A stretch of 64,000 nt of DNA, from assembly GCF_027943255.1 (NCBI RefSeq), contig NC_072893.1:56080001-56144000 (forward strand), given 5' to 3'. This DNA comes from Anastrepha obliqua (lineage: Eukaryota; Arthropoda; Insecta; Diptera; Tephritidae). Below are positions 44,687 through 56,225 of this stretch, piece after piece. How positions within the stretch are numbered: position 1 is the first letter of the stretch; every line of letters begins with the position of its first letter. Below the pieces are notes generated by a model. That model did no database searches and was not told the origin of the DNA. It saw only the letters and a list, made by a program, of their open reading frames with translations. Position numbers and translations under genes: made by a program.

Positions 44687-46055
44687 TATAATTGAACGAG
44701 TTTGAGTGCACACAACTTTTCCTCATTTTTTCTACTTCAATGGTTGTTTGTGGAACTTTTCGAAAATATTTAACTTTGAATCTTGTGCTAGAGCATACAC
44801 GAACACTTTCATACACTCACACATGTGCGTAGTCAAGTATGCTTGTGCTTGCGAAGTGTGTATATACACAGTTTTCATGCGTGTATGTGTACGGCGTGTA
44901 CTAGAGCTGTTGAGGTCGTAAAAGTGGCAAACTTCATTTTGAACTCGGATCATCATAGTACGCACGCAGACTTTCAACTCAGCCAGAACGAAGAAGTAGT
45001 TGATGAATTGTTTGATGCCACAGCAAAGGTCACGCCTGCCGGTGGTGCTGGCCGGTGGAGTAGGCGAAGGGTTGGCAACAAAGCAGACTTTAGTTTTGCG
45101 TTTAAACGGGCGTAATTCTTGGTAAAAGTTCAGCAGAAAATATAAAATAATGCGGAAAATGCGGGAAATTTCAAAAAAGGTTACAAATGAGGAAAAGGAA
45201 GTTGGAGGAAAGCAAAATAAGAAGAGCTCGAAATAATTGCATTGAAATTGCCTAACTTTTCTTATTGGTTTTCTAGACATACATATGCATAGCAGCAGCA
45301 CACAAGCACATATACATAAATACGTACATGCATGCGTAGGAGTGTGTATGCATATGAAGGAAGCTGATGCTTGCGGTAATTGTAGATTCCTGATTTTGCG
45401 ATATTTTTAATGAAGCCCCGAAATTTCGGGATTCGTTCCGGTTCAAAACTTTTTAAAAGCACTACAAATTTACTGATGTTTCATGAATTCGTAGCATTTT
45501 TACAAAGCGTATTGAGTTTAAAAAAATTGCTCAACATTCCAGATAAGAAAGTTTAAAATTTATTTATTTAGTTCATAGCAACCAAGTCGAACAATTCTTA
45601 CCGCAGGCATAAAATAGTAGAGAAATAACCATAAATAATTATAAAGTATTCACGTTTTCGTTTAGGAACATCGGGGAGGTTTTCTTAGAGTATCTTTTGT
45701 GCAAGAAAAAATTGATGCATCCTTAGATAAGGGAAAGGAAACCCTTTAGCTTTCAGGTTTAAAATATTTACGTAAGAATAATAAACGATTCCCGGCTAAA
45801 CCAAGTAGGATCTACATTTATTGCATACAAACTTTGGCTCCGTAAATAAAAGTTGTTTATATTTTTGAATTGGCAACATTGTAATTTAAATGGTTTTGTT
45901 GCACGTTGCAGAGAGAAAGTCGTTTTACATAAATTAATGCAAACTTTCCGTCAATAAATTTTTTTTTTTCTCAACTGTACTCAAAAACTATCTTAATAAT
46001 TGCAATAAACCCCGGGATTTTCTATAACAAAATCCGATAGGGAGGGCGAACGACG
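42400..46055. other. Non-coding DNA with TG/CA microsatellites
   Basis: ATGTATGT/TGTGTG-type repeats lie at about 44098-44165 and a (CA)17 tract at about 44651-44684. The long minus-strand frame at 44732-45301 has no motif. No gene or element ends were recognised. Confidence 0.5.
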
Positions 46056-46111
46056 CAATATTTTTTATTTTTCGCTTGTCATTTGTAAACTTCATTAGTA
46101 TACATTTCATC

Positions 46112-46440
46112 ATGGAACGCTACACAATTGAGCAACGATTGCAAATCGTGCAAATTTTTTATGAAAATAATCGTTCTGTTGTTGCTACTTTAAGACCATT
46201 ACGGCCATTTTACGGTCCATTTAACAAGCCGTCCCATTTTGGGGTTATGTGAAGTCATTGGTCTACAGTAACAAGCCGGCGACGATTTGTGAGCTCAGAG
46301 CCAATATTGAACGCGAAATTGCTGGAATTTCGGCCGATTTATGCAAAAGAGTGGTCATGCAAAAGAAATCGAATTTCATACTTAAATGTATATGTTCAAA
46401 CTCGATAATAAAAAAAAATTAGTTAAAAAAGTTAAACCGT
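46112..46440 (+). pseudogene. Internally deleted DUF4817-type transposase, N terminus joined to C terminus
   Basis: ATG at 46112 opens ERYTIEQRLQIVQIFYENN then RPFYGPFNKPS, the N-terminal helix-turn-helix of a Tc1/mariner-superfamily group. At about 46235 the sequence jumps, in another frame, to FWGYVKSLVYSNKPATICEL then RANIEREIAGISADLCKRVV, which in intact relatives lies after the third catalytic residue. The whole catalytic core is missing in one clean step, as in MITE-like deletion derivatives. It was presumably mobilised in trans by an intact relative. TIRs were not securely identified. Confidence 0.75.
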
Positions 46441-46489
46441 TTGTGTTTTATTCAAAAAAGTTCAAAAGTTGAAGCGCTCTTACTGAAAA

Positions 46490-46992
46490 CCCCTATATAA
46501 ACAATATTCTAAACCAACTAAGCAAAAACTCATCACAGATTACATCAAAAATGCTAACCCTACAAGTATGGAACCGCCTGCATCACCATCCTGATCAGAC
46601 GTGTACATTTCCTCAAGTAACGGAAGTGATTTTACGCCAAATCCTAAACGAATGCGCAACATGCGGGTATTGTCTGATTCTATTTCTGACGATGTATATT
46701 AAATTTATTTTTCGATTCTGACGTTTCTTGAATAAAGATATAATTTTCAAAAATACAATTTTTTGTTTATGCGATTTTATTTAATTATTTCAGATTCATG
46801 CGGTCTATGGAACGTATCTGTAGTTATAATATGGGACTAGTACCCTTTTTTATGCGATTTTATTACATTATTTCAGATTTATGCGGTTCTTAGCACTTTT
46901 GAAACGTATCTATAGTTTTACTATAGAACTGGTAGCTTTTTTTATGCTGTTTCTTGCGGAACGTATATACCGCATAAAAACAGAATCTACTG
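46490..46992 (+). mobile_element. Possible 3' end of a pogo/Tigger-like DNA transposon
   Basis: A frame at about 46520-46700 reads TKQKLITDYIKNANPTSMEP, one stop, then SDVYISSSNGSDFTPNPKRM and SDSISDDVY before a stop: an acidic, serine-rich tail like those of pogo-type transposases. The right end, reversed, is CAGTAGATTCTGTTTTTATG, beginning CAGT and followed by TA (46993-46994), typical of pogo/Tigger ends. A segment with TTATGCGATTTTATT is duplicated at about 46767 and 46853. No left TIR was found. Confidence 0.45.
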
Positions 46993-46994
46993 TA

Positions 46995-47914
46995 ATCGCA
47001 ATTAATTCCGTCATTTTCGATTGCCAAAAAAATTTCGGAATCCCGAGAGTTGGCAATTTCGGTAAAAATTCCCAATTAATTTCGGCATTTTCGATAATCA
47101 ATTAAATTTCCGGATCCGGGATTTCGGTAATATATTATTTCGAGATACCGAGAGTGACATCTCTAAAACATCCCCTATGTATTACATATTTACCTCTTCA
47201 CGCAAACATTACAAACATCATCAATGCCCTCCAACGCCGGAAATGTTAAAGGTCCTTTGAACCTATTCAAGCCTCAATAAGCGATAAGCAGCAGGGTCAA
47301 GTAAAGTTATAAAAAGTTATTGTTCCGAATTACATATACAGTGAAATTTAAACTTTGTCGCAAGTCCGCAGATGACCGTTGTTAGTTACATGAGTAATAT
47401 AAAACCGTTAGCTCGTGGATAAGTGCACAAATATGTGTATGTATTTTGCTGGCATTTTGGCGATAAGCCCTCAAAGGTAGAGTTTCATAAGTATATAAGA
47501 CTCAGCTAAAACGTTAATGCGGCAGCTAGCCAAATATACATATATTGTATTATATTTAATATAATATGACGTACATGGCGTATGAGTGATATTTTATTCA
47601 GTTTCATAATTAAAGGCTGCGGAAATCAAAATGTCATAACTAATAACAAAATTCAGAAAGAGCAAATAAAATAAATATAATACCTAGTAGCCAGCTTGTA
47701 GCTTTCAGTTTATTTGCCAAAAAAAAGAAGAGTTTTGCCACAAAAAAATGTTATTGAAGAGCAAATCGCCATCAACCCAACAGCTGCACAACAGCTGTAT
47801 TCTTTAGCTGATATTCCTTAAGCTGACGGCTCACTTAAGTCGTTTAGCTGGTCAATCCTGTTACGTTGGCCTTTTTCACTTCTTACACTGGATACTTAGT
47901 AAACTATTAATAGC
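46995..47914. other. Non-coding DNA
   Basis: A TTTCGG-rich patch at about 47030-47145. Nothing else recognised. Confidence 0.5.
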
Positions 47915-48102
47915 CCTTCGCCGGCCATCGTGCGCCTACTGACATCACTCGCCAAATTCGAGGTCGAGTTCAAGCCGCCAATCAAAAAGCCAAAAGAAGT
48001 AGACGATGTTGACGAGACAGACATGACAGTATGCCGTTGTAAACAAAAAGAAAAAAAAACGGATTTGAAGCACAGCAAACGGCAAGAGCTGACAACAAGC
48101 TA
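47915..48102 (+). other. Possible terminal coding exon (unidentified)
   Basis: An open plus-strand stretch without its own Met reads SPSPAIVRLLTSLAKFEVEF then KPPIKKPKEVDDVDETDMTV and ends RQELTTS and a TAG at about 48100. It is strongly charged and less AT-rich than its surroundings, so it looks more coding-like than most frames here. There is no recognisable domain, no clear acceptor and no partner exon. Confidence 0.2.
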
Positions 48103-48654
48103 GGCTGAAAAGAAGCAGTGAGAGTAGAGTGAGTAAGAAGTGAGATTGCAAAGGAAGAAGAGGAGCAAAGGTTTTATCTACTTATGTGTGCTTAAAGATA
48201 AGGACATTAAATGGGGTTGACCAGTGAGGCGTGCATTTCATTAGGTTGTTTCGTATGTATATACACATACACGTATGCACATATAATATATACAGTACAC
48301 AGTACAACAGCCATTTTGGAGATGCAATGCATCCAATTCAGAGTGAAAGTTTTAGGCCTATGAAGTGAAATCGGCAAAGCGTTTTGCATTTTTAGCAGAA
48401 ACTGCTCTTTTATAGCAAAACTAAATTCTTGTTATCTGCCTCAAATATGCAAAAATGGAAACAGTTTCAAGACCACTGAATTATCGGCAAGCGAAACTTT
48501 AACGATTTAAAAGAGACCCTTTGTTTGAAGTGAATATTAATCACTTGGTGTACTGCAGCAAATATCCAGCGTGTTTGCACTTACACACTGTTGTTGCTTG
48601 CTCAATATTTAATCGATTTTACCATTAAGCCAAATGTCGTTGTAGCTTGCGAAA
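48103..48654. other. Non-coding DNA
   Basis: TATACACATACACGTATGCACATA-like low complexity near 48259-48282. Nothing recognised. Confidence 0.5.
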
Positions 48655-49745
48655 TATTTGAACAGTTTCATGAGTATGAAATCAATCAATCAGCATGCTC
48701 TTTTTATAGATTTTCTGAAAGCGTTCGATAGTATTGAAGGAGCTAAAATTGAGTACGTGCGACGCCTGCAAAGAATGCTGCAAAAATTGGCTTTACGAGT
48801 AAGTCTTACCCTCGCTGAAACCTATACCAAAGTGCTTATTCAAGGCAAAGCATCCGATTTATTCAAAGTTGAATATGGAGTAAGGCAGAGATATGCCTGT
48901 CCTCACTTGTGTTCAATCTGACCCTAGACTAAATAATTAAAGGGTTGATCCGTCAGAGACTATATTCAACAAAGCTTCGCAAATATGTGGCTTTGCTTAT
49001 GAAACGCTGATAAATGTTCTCAGAGAAGTATTTGAAAATCTCCGTTTAAAAGCTAAATTTTCCAGATTACAGATCCACGAAAACGAAATGGAGTATTTCG
49101 CAAAACTTAAAGCGTTAAAAAAAGCGCCAGATCTTAGAATTGGCGATCATGAATTTGAAAGCGTGAATGAAATTAAATACCTCGGACTGTTTCTGAGTAA
49201 AACAGATGGTACAATGATTGCTATCCAAGACCGTGTGCAAACTTCAAGCAAAACATACTTCTCCCACGTTAAACTGTTAAAAAGCAAGCTAATGAGTGGG
49301 AAAATGAAAATCAAAATATATAAAACATTGATTCGACCAGTGGTAACATATGGATGCGCAGTGTGGGCAGGGAAGCGGATACAATTAAACAATTACGCAT
49401 ATTAGGAAGAAGAATACTGAGAAGAATACTGGGTCCAGAACGAGAAGAACACGAGCTCTATCGCATCAGGTATAAAAACGAGCTGGAGGAATTCGTACAA
49501 AGTGAAAAGGTCGTGCGATTTGTTTTTCAGAATTCCAGATGAAAAAATACCTCGCAAAGTTCTACACGCAAGCATGCTTGTTGAAAAGCAAAGAGGACGG
49601 CTTTGGAAGTTATGGTACGACGTCGCTTAGGACGATCTCAGAAGCATAGTACTGACCAACTATCATAGCCAGGCTATGGGCCGAGATGCATGGAGAAGAA
49701 TTGTGGAAAAAGCTAAGGCTGACAACGAGCTTGAATGCCACTAAT
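48655..49745 (+). pseudogene. Non-LTR reverse transcriptase remnant (RNase H-less type)
   Basis: RT blocks in order: NQHALFIDFLKAFDSIE (first catalytic Asp region, 48688-48740), KASDLFKVEYGVRQ (48850-48890), then SVNEIKYLGLFLSKTDGTMI (49160-49220). LMSGKMKIKIYKTLIRPVVT, YGCAVW, IKQLRILGRRILRRILGP and ELYRIRYKNELEEF follow, and near the end KVLHASMLVEKQRGR, ending GRDAWRRIVEKAKADNEL. The catalytic YxDD block is lost in a deletion near 48960-49010. The tail ends in short TGATGA-type repeats at about 49743. No RNase H is present. The clade is not assigned with confidence; RTE-like is one possibility. Confidence 0.7.
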
Positions 49746-50189
49746 GATGATTATTAGTTGATCTTGAATGGAATTCCTTGTTTAACATGAAAATAAAATA
49801 TAATTTTAAGATATATTCAACCATTCCCACTGTCATACCTACTTTGTTATATTTTCAGTGTAGCACCGCGAAAACGCTTACAAACTGCGGAGCACCTTCA
49901 ATCACTGATTTCGAGACATTCACTTTCCGACGAAGCCATTGCTTTGACATTTATTAAAAAAAAAAATAATAATAATAATAATTTGCGACGTCGCTATCTC
50001 AAGTGCCTAGCTGGATAGTTAAAAAACTAGTGTTCAGCAGTCTCTTTCTCAGTATGATTCTCACAGTTTCTGCAATGGCGGTTGCACGGAAGTCTAAGCT
50101 TCTCTGTATGAGTGACTGGTGACCATCACTATGAGTTTGAAAATTGAATAGAAGGGAGTCCGAAGCACTTTCAGCATCCTACATCTGTT
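49746..50189. other. Spacer with a (TAA)n tract
   Basis: A (TAA)n microsatellite lies at about 49966-49983. Part of the stretch may be the degraded 3' end of the antisense retroelement that follows. Confidence 0.4.
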
Positions 50190-50935
50190 GTACTGAGTCG
50201 AAACTGCTTTTGTTTTGTTCATCTTGCGCTTTTTTTAAGAAAGAAATTGTGCACTTTCCCTTTAACAACGGTGAAGTGGACACCGATGTCTGAGATGTGC
50301 GCAACTGAAAGTAGTTCTGTCGACCGCTTTCTGGCAAGCTCATCGGACATTTCATTTTCATCAGACGTTTGAAAAAAACAATGATAAACCACAATTTCGT
50401 GAGAAAGCTAAGGGATTATTTTTATTGTCAGGCTACAGTGGCTTGAAAAGTAACCAGTTAACAGTCTTAAGTCTACTCTGTTGCGCGAAAGTAGCTTATC
50501 AGAAATTCTTCTTCCTGGCGTAACGAATTGTTTTACTTATCGCTGACCGATAGAATTTCGCCAGTGTTCAATGAAATTCTTTAACTTCCTTTGTAAGTCC
50601 ACAGTCTCAAGACCAATTAGAGGCTAGGTGGTCCGCTATTTCATTTCCCTCATGTCCTTCGTGACCAGGAACCCAACCTAATAATAGTGTGTTGAAGTTC
50701 TCTAGCACGTTGAGGAGGGTCAGGCAGTCATGTACCATTTACGAGTTGATTGCAGTTGATAGAAGAGCTTTCAAAGTCGCCTGAATACCTGAAAGTATAT
50801 AAATGTGGGTTTTTTCATGTTTTACGGAGACATTCCCTCGGAATCGATTTTCTGAATTCATATCCATTGATTCCTGCTCCTGTACTATCATCTGCGAATG
50901 TCGATCCATCAGTGTACCACAACTAGGATGCGGGT
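50190..50935 (-). pseudogene. Antisense non-LTR remnant with RNase H
   Basis: On the minus strand from about 50925: WYTDGSTFADDSTGAGI (RNase H entry), then in another frame ILSGIQATLKALLSTAINS, then LLGWVPGHEGHEGNEIADHL (about 50625-50685). A C-terminal stretch follows (NYFQLRTSQTSVSTSPLLKG, TISFLKKAQDEQN), similar to NRFQLSPSQTSLPKVKVVKG at 57540-57600. Heavily frameshifted; dead. It belongs with the copies at 12430-13560 and 57080-57950. Confidence 0.75.
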
Positions 50936-52973
50936 TAAATTTAAAATACAAATAAAAATACTTAAACAAATTATTAAAAAAAAAATTTAAAAAAAATATT
51001 AAAAATAATAATTTTTTTAAAATACATATTTAAAAAAAAAATAAGAGAAACACAGCTTAACAGTTTAAAACTTAATAATAACATAACTTATTTGTCTTGG
51101 GAATGCTTTAAGCTTTAAAATCCATCTCATACTTTTATTTTGAATTGGCGTCGCATATTCCGAGACAAATAATCTGATTTTGTTGCATGGTGTCATTTAT
51201 ATGTACATGCAAGTTTTTACTGCTGAGGCCACATGAACTGCCTTATCAGCCCTACATTTGATTGTGTAACACTTTTGTGGTGAGATTCGATGGCGTAAAT
51301 CTTGCCAGCCTCAACAAAAGAAAAATTAATAGAAAATACGCACTGCTGCTATTCAACTCAACAAATATTCATTTTATTTTCATGTTGTCAAATGAGGCCT
51401 GCATTTTATGTTCTAAGCATATTTATGACACTCTCAGTATGCAGAAATACGTACATCCACACGCACACATACAAGCAGCGCGACCAAGCAAATAATTACA
51501 CTAAAATACAAATGTGTTTGGCGACATGTGAAATTCATGCCCTAAGCCTACTGATACTGTTGTATTAATGCTTGAAAGGTGTTAAGGATAAGCATTAATA
51601 GAGTACTATTTGTGCATGTGTATTAGTGCGGTTATCCGCCTGAGTCGCATTCATTGATGAGGTCTGCTTTTAGTGCATACACGATTTAGTAATTAATTTC
51701 ATATATAGGTATGTACTGGGGCTTCGAGGGTGGGCGAGCCAGATGGCTAACAAATGTGTAATATTAATTTCTAAGTCGAAATATTTAATGTACTCACACA
51801 TACACCTAATAACATACATCGGTACAATCAAGCACACATAGACATATGCACTCAAGCAAGCCTTGGCTCAATAGAAATTGAATTTAATATTCCTTTTTGC
51901 ATTTTGCAATAAATAATTTTCATGTAAATGATTACTCAACTATGCAATTAATCTGTCTTTAACATCACTACACTGGATGAAAATGTATTTGTGCGATGTG
52001 CTAATATTTGATGTCTATTAATACACTCGATTGCTGTCTTTCACTTTTTAGTTTAATTCCAGTTGCAATTATTTTACAATGAGATTTATTGCATGTGAAA
52101 TAGAATCCATTAGAGATTCATTCAAAATTCAATTGCCTATCACTTTCCAACAATTTAATATTTATATTAGAAGGTAGTGTAAGACATTTTCCGAGTTGTG
52201 TGAGGACATTTAATTATTGTTCATTGCCTCCATTTTGTGTTCGAGCAATATTACAGATATTCATTAAATATGTGCGACCAAGTTCTGCTAAGCCCTTTTC
52301 GCATTTGTTCGTTGAGCTTGCAAAAGAGTGTAGGGGCTATCAAAGTTTCAGCCCCACCGGAGTTCATAAAACAAGGTGAAAACACACTTCATCTCCCGAC
52401 AAGGTAAAGTAAAGTAACGTTTCCTAGAATATCTCATCTCCGTTCGACCGCAGAAAGAAAGGCCACCGACAACAAGAACTGGTTTTGTAATAATAAATAT
52501 TTTACAATCTTAGCTCGTCAACGTCCAAGAGCCTAATAAATGCGTGAGCACACCCAGGGTGCAATAAATATTCAGGTGCATTGACGGTGGCTCAGTGTCG
52601 CGGAAATGTCAAGGCACCCTTTCAATAGCAATGATGGGATCGATTTAATAGTACTCATACGCTAACTTAGCGGTCCTAAGGGACTACATTGGGGGCCTGC
52701 CTACATCTGTATCTGCATTGAATAGGTCGAAAATTTTTCAAAAGCAATATAACAACGCATTTTGCGTGAATTTCGGTTTAAGTGGCATTTACACAATTTT
52801 GTTTTTCTTTAGAAATGTATTGCACATGATTTGACTGTTAGGAACACGGCTACCAAGGATGCCTCGGCCTTTGTTAAGGAGTCTTGAAAATGCCTCGTTT
52901 ATTTGAGTTAGAGACATGGTGCCGCGGTGCAAAAGAGCTTACACGACGCAGCCTCCTTCAATTCAAGCGATTG
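50936..52973. other. Non-coding DNA
   Basis: An A/T-only patch at about 50940-51060. No element or exon was recognised. Confidence 0.5.
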
Positions 52974-53580
52974 TTAGGTTAGGTTGTAGCAGTTGTTCTG
53001 CGGGACACACGCAGGCTCATATTCCATTGTGACGCCGCGTGGGGAACTCGTCCTTATCTCACCTAAAACCAGTGTGTGCTTTTCGCAAATCCATAGAACT
53101 AAGGTCTTCCAATTCAATAAAAAGTTGCCTACCTAAAATAGTCTGTATAGAGCAGGACAATGGCACAGAAGGTACGAGATGGTCTCTTCCTCTACCACCT
53201 TCTGCAGAAGTCATGAGTTTGCACACCCATCCTCTGGGCGTGCCTACCTATTAGGTAGTACCGCGTTATAACTGAGATCAGTGTGCTAAGACTGTGCTTA
53301 TTTTGGCTTAGCAAAGATTTTGTGTGTTTAATATTGAAAGTCGGCACACAATTGTCGGACGGTTCTGCAGGTGGTTTCATTAATTCATCTTTCGTTAACA
53401 GATGTGCGGCATTTCATGGCTATCTTGGAGGTTGTCGACTGTTTTGTCAGGGATTTTATCGCCGCCTTGCTATCAGTGAAAATGTAGATATCATCACCAG
53501 GTATCGCACCATACTATACCGGTGTCAGGGCTTTCATTATTGCCATCAGTTCAGCCTGAAGGAGATCCGCAGATGTTAGG
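52974..53580 (-). pseudogene. Antisense LOA/I-like non-LTR remnant ending in (CCTAA)n
   Basis: On the minus strand: ADLLQAELMAIMKALTPV, DIYIFTDSKAAIKSLTKQST (about 53430-53500), then CRTVRQLCADF. An ISYLLCHCPALYRLF-type cysteine-rich end follows, then the 3' UTR and the terminal CCTAACCTAA, seen on the plus strand as TTAGGTTAGG at 52974-52983. Stops and shifts throughout. It has the same (CCTAA) tail type as 6539, 9815, 30839 and 33381, but no clear GGACC hairpin. The mariner at 53590 abuts its 5' side. Confidence 0.75.
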
Positions 53581-53589
53581 AATATATCG

Positions 53590-54144
53590 TATAATCAGAA
53601 AGTACCGGGAATGTTTAAATAAAACAAAACAGAGTTGAATTTCACGCAAATTTATTTTATCTCCTTCAAAATATGACCCGTCTGAAGCAACACACATGCG
53701 CCAACGTTTAACCCCGTCCTCCATGCACCCCTGGTAGGCCGACGAAGGGATGGCCTTCAGCTCCTTCGTCGCATTCTCTTTGATCTCCTCTATTGAGTGA
53801 AATCTCCTTCCACGAAGTGATAACTTCAATTTGGAAACAAAAAGAAGTCGGGGCCATATCAGGTGACTACGGTGCTTGCACGATGATATTTACTTGATGT
53901 TTGGTCAAATAATCCAGCACCACTTGAGCTCGCTGCGATGGCGCGTTATCATCATGCAAAATCCAAAAATTGTTCGCCCACATTTCCGACCATTTCCGAC
54001 GTACAGCATCTCTCAAATGCTTCAAAATGGATAAATAATATTCTTTATTGACTGGCTGGCCCGATGTAAGATACTCATGGTCCGCTACATTTTGGCAATC
54101 GACGAAAACAGTCAACATCACCTTCCCGGTACTTTTTGATCATA
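53590..54144 (-). mobile_element. Internally deleted mariner element, minus strand
   Basis: The ends TATAATCAGAAAGTACCGGG (from 53590) and, reversed, TATGATCAAAAAGTACCGGG (from 54144) are inverted repeats. On the minus strand the left TIR runs straight into the middle of the transposase: MLTVFVDCQNVADHEYLTSG, NKEYYLSILKHLRDAVRRKW, then WILHDDNAPSQRAQVVLDYL (second Asp), a frameshift near the third Asp, and GRRFHSIEEIKENATKELKA. The N-terminal DNA-binding half is absent. It is the same family as 22299-22851 but with a different deletion breakpoint. Confidence 0.85.
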
Positions 54145-54380
54145 GGGTACACCTCCGCCTACTCTGTTCTCGAGTTTTGATCCATCGGTGTATACATGTA
54201 TACTTTGCACTCGCCCTATTTTATATCGTCCCGTTTCCACTCTTCCCTTGAGGGTAGGAGGGTCCTGAACGTTGTAGTGGCAAGTGTAGGCGGGAGTGCA
54301 TAGTCCACCAGTCGGGGAATATACTTATATATAATAGCTTAGCGTCCTCTGTTCAGCTGTCCATTAAGTGTTTTTCTTAA

Positions 54381-55117
54381 GGGGTAACACCACTGTAGAA
54401 ATTTCAAAAAATTGATTTTTTTTTTTATAAGTTTAAAAAATTCTTTGAACCTTTTAAAATACAGAACAAAAAGTCTTATTCGTTACCGAAGTCTATTTCA
54501 TAAATATTTTAAGCTTTTAACCAAGCGTTAGTGACTGCTATCTAACGATTTCTCCAAATTTCCAAACTTTAAACGCGTTTTTCTCAAAACACGTTTTCTG
54601 ATATTGGCACGCAGCATAACTCAAACAATTTTAAATATTTTTAATCAGGTTTTTCACTACGTCTGTATAATAACCTTCTTAAGAGAAGAGCGTAGGGGAT
54701 TTTCGATAGATTAATTTAAACGATTGTTATAATTATTTAAGTGCCGTTTTTTAGTCCAAAATAGAGTTTCTTCCTTAAAAGTCTTGCTAATTCCACAAAA
54801 ATAAATATTTTTTAAACCCCCTACGTGTTTCTCTAGCTATTCTTATCTAGATTAAGAAAAAAAATGTTTCTTTGTTCCAGATTAAAATTTGCACCCTCTG
54901 TGCTGCGTGCCGCGGAGCTCCTTCTAGAGAAACCACATTACAAAAATGTCTCCAATGCCGCCATTTTGTAAAATTTTTCGATCAAACTTTGTAGTTTTGT
55001 ATTTTAGTATATAAATAATAACTTCCCAAATCAGAGTGATTGTTTCCCCTTTCCTTCTCTACAAAAAAATTCTTTAAAAATCGTCTTTATTTTACGCGTG
55101 TACAGTGGTGTTACCCC
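54381..55117. mobile_element. 737-bp TTAA-flanked MITE with perfect 17-bp TIRs
   Basis: GGGGTAACACCACTGTA at 54381-54397 and its exact reverse complement at 55101-55117 are flanked by TTAA at 54377-54380 and 55118-55121. The interior is AT-rich without a long open frame and contains TTTCAAAAAATTGATTTTTT next to the left TIR. TTAA target choice points to the piggyBac superfamily. The perfect TIRs suggest it is younger than the relative at 8539-8899. Confidence 0.85.
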
Positions 55118-55289
55118 TTAAGCAAAGAACGCCTTAAGATGTTTACGTAGCTTAAAAAGAGAAATATTTTAGGCTTAACGTCGGCATAGTCAGTCTTCAC
55201 AAAGTGAAGTTTCCTGAAAAAGGAAGAAGTTCTACGAGTATCGTAACTTTCAGTTCTCCCAAAAATATTGCAAAATAGAAAGCATGGAA

Positions 55290-55610
55290 AAACGCTCCGT
55301 CTTTGAATAAAAATTGTGAGAAAGAGAAGGAAGTTTAACTGCTAAGCAGGCCAAAGAAAACATGGACGCAGATCGGTAGTGGACGGTCCTTGGTGAGTAG
55401 GAGCAAATTTTCAAACAATCAGTTTTTTGTTTATTTGCAACAAAAAAGTGGAAACTTCCTACAGGTGTGACTCAAGGTAAAAAGTCAGGCACAAATTCGC
55501 TGGTGATTCGGTTATGGTGTGTTAGGTATTTGGGCACAGTCTGCATTGAAACTGTAGCTCATGTCATTAGAAATACACAGAAGGTTCCACATAACTCAGT
55601 AAAGTCCAAT
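55290..55610 (+). pseudogene. Possible Tc1-like transposase scrap
   Basis: Short frame-shifted strings such as KVRHKFAGDSVMVC followed by VFGHSL recall the G-G-G-S-V-M-V-W-G block of Tc1-type transposases. Nothing else of the protein could be confirmed. Low confidence. Confidence 0.25.
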
Positions 55611-56059
55611 GTTATCGAAATAGAATAGTTTTTATTATAAATTTTTATTTACAAATAAATGGATTCGAAAACTTAAACATCAAATTTTCGAAGCAAAGTA
55701 TCTCCAACGAGTCTTCTTGTAACCCCTATGCTATAGCTGGTATTGTGCAGCAAAAACGAATTAAAAAAAAAAAACAAGGAAAGCAGAACAAATTGTGCTT
55801 TTAGCTTACCAGTGCCTTTCTAACATAAAACAGTTTTCCTGTAATAATTTCCGGAACTTGTCTACAAAAAGGAACACAATTTTTACCTGAAAAGATAAGA
55901 ATGAAGATTTTTTTTTTATTTTTGTCTTATTTTTTGTAAATAGTGTAGTCAAAATTTTTAAATTTACTGCAAATACAAATAAATAAATATAAATACAAAT
56001 ATTTCAAAATGGTTCACATTTTCAAGGGCTTATTAAATGTCCTAGATTGGTACATATAT
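55611..56059. other. Non-coding AT-rich DNA
   Basis: Contains AAATACAAATAAATAAATAT-type low complexity near 55970-56000. Nothing recognised. Confidence 0.5.
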
Positions 56060-56225
56060 TTGAATTTCATTAAAATTACAATGAACTCATCGTATCGTTA
56101 AATTATTAAAATAAAATAAAAATCATCACTTTTTTCAAAGTATTGCTCAATGCAACCACGACTTTCATACCACTCGAACAATTTTAGAAAATTTCCAGAT
56201 TCCTTCTTAAAATAAGTTTTCATTT
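56060..56225 (-). pseudogene. Possible transposase C-terminal fragment
   Basis: On the minus strand: KTYFKKESGNFLKLFEWYES then RGCIEQYFEKSDDFYFILI and a stop. The W-x-x-R-x-x-x-C-I-x-x-x-x-x-Y-F-E-K pattern is typical of the C terminus of mariner transposases. It is short and isolated, without TIRs. Confidence 0.35.

Noticed and set aside
44732..45301. 189-codon minus-strand open frame
   Set aside because: No recognisable motif, spans microsatellite-rich DNA, and the plus strand has equally long frames.
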